IMG/VR virus record: IMGVR_UViG_3300028925_011754
Location: 1-44,209 of that record
Strand: one strand, 5' to 3'
Origin: a virus
DNA length: 44,209 nt
Part shown: positions 42,901 to 44,209 of the stretch, piece after piece
Numbering within the stretch: the stretch's first letter is position 1
Layout of the letters: each line of letters opens with the position of its first letter
Notes under the pieces: model-generated
The model's input: the letters and a program-made list of their open reading frames with translations, nothing else
What the model was told of the DNA's origin: nothing
The model's database searches: none
Made by a program: the position numbers and the translations under genes

Positions 42901-43938
42901 ATGACACTAAGAATTATTATATTCTTGCTTTTAGTTTTATCTGCTAGTAAATCTGAAGCACAAATTAAAAAAGCTTTTAAGTTTTCTACGTTCTACGTAG
43001 CAGCTAACGGAGGAACTTCTTTGTCTGACAGAGATGTATACTCTGTGGATAATAGCATGCTAGTGTATGATACTATATTTACTCCTTTTGACTACTCACT
43101 AACAATGGGTATAAGGAAGATCAAGAGATTTCCATACGAAGCTAGAACTCAGTTTAAAGACGGTTTAGAAACTTCGTTTTCTGATGCTGCTAGCGTTGGA
43201 TTATCTCCGTTTGAGTATTTGTTCGAGCTAGACTATAGAAGACAAGAAGGCGTAGAGTACTTTGATCAAAACCACTTTTTAAGATACGTTAAGCCATTAT
43301 GGTTAGCTAAAGTAGAGTATTTAAAAGAAGGATTTGCAGATATAGAGTACTTTGAGTCTACGGCTAGACTAAGAATAAACTCTAAGAAGAAACTATCTTT
43401 TAATATTGGCGCTGTAAATAGACTAGCAGAGCCATACGGATACGATCCTTTAGAAGAGTGGACTATGTCTACTGGTAATGTTCACTACACGCAATTGGCT
43501 ATTCAGGAGGGATATAGCATTGATGTGTTTCAATCAGAGTATAAAGATCCGAACGGAAACATTGTTGCGAATAACTCTGCTGTTTGGGAAGAGGTAGTAA
43601 TACCTACTGTATTGAAAAATTATGTAGATAAAAAAAGAAATCAATTGCCACAACAACTACAAAACTCGCTAGTTATTGGCTTTGACTTCTATCATTATAA
43701 GAAAAACTTCTGGTTACATTCATGGGGTAATTTAATGCCATATCATTATGATAATGGCAATCAGTTTTCATATCACAACTTTAACGATGGAGAACAGTGG
43801 AACGATTACTCTGGTGGTTTAATATTTGGCTATAAGCTAAACAAAAGCCTAGGATGTTTCATAGAGGGTAAATATAACAAGTACTGGAATAAAGAGTGGT
43901 ACGATTTTAAAGCAGGGATAAATTACATAATATTTTAA
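42901..43938 (+). CDS. Secreted beta-barrel-like protein
   Basis: 345 residues from the ATG at 42901. An upstream start at 42868 would overlap the previous gene and hide the signal sequence. MTLRIIIFLLLVLSASKSEA is a clear signal peptide, with probable cleavage before Gln21. The mature part is beta-rich, with many Tyr, Phe and alternating strands (FDFYHYKKNFWLHSWGN), and ends YIIF with a terminal aromatic residue, typical of outer-membrane beta-barrels. I recall close relatives in marine phage contigs. A phage-encoded outer-membrane protein could block superinfection or aid release. Alternatively it is a secreted beta-rich virion-related protein. Confidence 0.65.
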   Translation: MTLRIIIFLLLVLSASKSEAQIKKAFKFSTFYVAANGGTSLSDRDVYSVDNSMLVYDTIFTPFDYSLTMGIRKIKRFPYEARTQFKDGLETSFSDAASVGLSPFEYLFELDYRRQEGVEYFDQNHFLRYVKPLWLAKVEYLKEGFADIEYFESTARLRINSKKKLSFNIGAVNRLAEPYGYDPLEEWTMSTGNVHYTQLAIQEGYSIDVFQSEYKDPNGNIVANNSAVWEEVVIPTVLKNYVDKKRNQLPQQLQNSLVIGFDFYHYKKNFWLHSWGNLMPYHYDNGNQFSYHNFNDGEQWNDYSGGLIFGYKLNKSLGCFIEGKYNKYWNKEWYDFKAGINYIIF

Positions 43939-43939
43939 C

Positions 43940-44209
43940 ATGGCAAAGGAGTTAAATGAAAACACTAGTTTTAAAGTTAGTGTACAAACGTTAATAGCAA
44001 TGGGGTTTGGTATGGCAACAGTTATAAGCATGTGGTTTGTTCTACAGGCCGATATAGCTGAGGCAAAAGAATTACCAGTTCCACCGCCACAAGATGTTAG
44101 CCGCATGGAGTTTGACATGAAAGATAAGAATATTAGGTTGTCTATTGAAAACACTGAGAAAGCTGTTGATGATTTAAAAGATAGACTTATTAGGATGGAA
44201 GATAAATTA
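43940..44209 (+). CDS. Membrane-anchored coiled-coil protein, cut by the right edge
   Basis: At least 90 residues, open at the right end. A polar N-terminus (MAKELNENTSFKV) is followed by one transmembrane helix at about 16-36 (LIAMGFGMATVISMWFVL), then a Pro-rich linker (KELPVPPPQDVSR) and a charged helix likely to form a coiled coil. The layout resembles inner-membrane spanin-type or holin-associated proteins, and relatives in marine phages are unnamed. It begins 1 nt after the stop of the beta-barrel gene, so it is probably part of a lysis or envelope module that continues outside the window. Confidence 0.65.
   Translation, partial: MAKELNENTSFKVSVQTLIAMGFGMATVISMWFVLQADIAEAKELPVPPPQDVSRMEFDMKDKNIRLSIENTEKAVDDLKDRLIRMEDKL

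Noticed and set aside
1-44209. tRNA genes, integrase, CRISPR array, insertion sequences
   Set aside because: No tRNA-like T-arm with matching cloverleaf, no recombinase motif, no regular spacer-repeat arrays and no transposase frames were seen by eye.

Overview
This 44.2 kb window is part of a tailed double-stranded DNA phage genome, most likely short-tailed (podovirus-like) and infecting a marine member of the Bacteroidetes/Flavobacteriia. It carries the full head-assembly set (small and large terminase, portal, scaffold, major capsid protein), connector and tail proteins, and three ejection-type internal virion proteins. There are no tape-measure, tail-tube or sheath genes. The host assignment is an inference from four things: strong AT bias, A/T-rich leaders in place of Shine-Dalgarno sequences, BACON-like repeats in the giant tail protein, and resemblance (from memory, not a search) to uncultured marine phage contigs. 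No integrase, tRNA, CRISPR array or insertion sequence was seen.

Left arm (1-4208, minus strand): about 15 very small genes, mostly 29-162 residues and mostly unrecognisable, plus one cut by the window edge. They are probably early or host-takeover genes. Seven near-identical promoter-like elements lie in this arm and an eighth lies just upstream at 4265-4295. Each has CACAAA, an 18-19 nt spacer and GATAATA, and several are followed by a shared leader ending AACTACTATG. One gene is duplicated (2980-3213 and 3900-4133).

Divergent intergenic region (4134-4520): the last two promoter-like elements, a very unusual G-run (4341-4364), two 8-bp palindromes and a 7-bp inverted repeat. It separates the leftward arm from the rightward late arm.

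Accessory cluster (4521-8139, plus strand): eleven small genes, nearly all lysine-rich. Five begin with the same N-terminal tag MAFKM and many carry an SPM/SPL/GPM motif. A class A PAP2 acid phosphatase with all three catalytic motifs sits among them.

Chaperonin cassette (8171-9989): a GroEL-like chaperonin and an overlapping GroES-like co-chaperonin, in the reverse of the usual bacterial order. A third GroES-like protein, apparently with two domains, lies just before the terminase genes.

Virion and lysis region (10067-44209): probable surface proteins, a winged-helix protein, a small zincin, a holin, TerS, TerL, portal, scaffold and major capsid protein, then a terminator, a head-associated protein and a second hairpin. 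Next come two connector proteins and a 2766-residue tail protein. The region ends with a fibre-like protein, three ejection proteins (299, 541 and 2465 residues), a secreted beta-barrel-like protein and a membrane protein cut by the right edge. The 2465-residue protein appears to combine zinc-protease, PD-(D/E)XK nuclease, HAD phosphatase and zinc-knuckle elements. Genes are tightly packed with many ATGA/TAATG overlaps, so translational coupling in a long late operon is likely.
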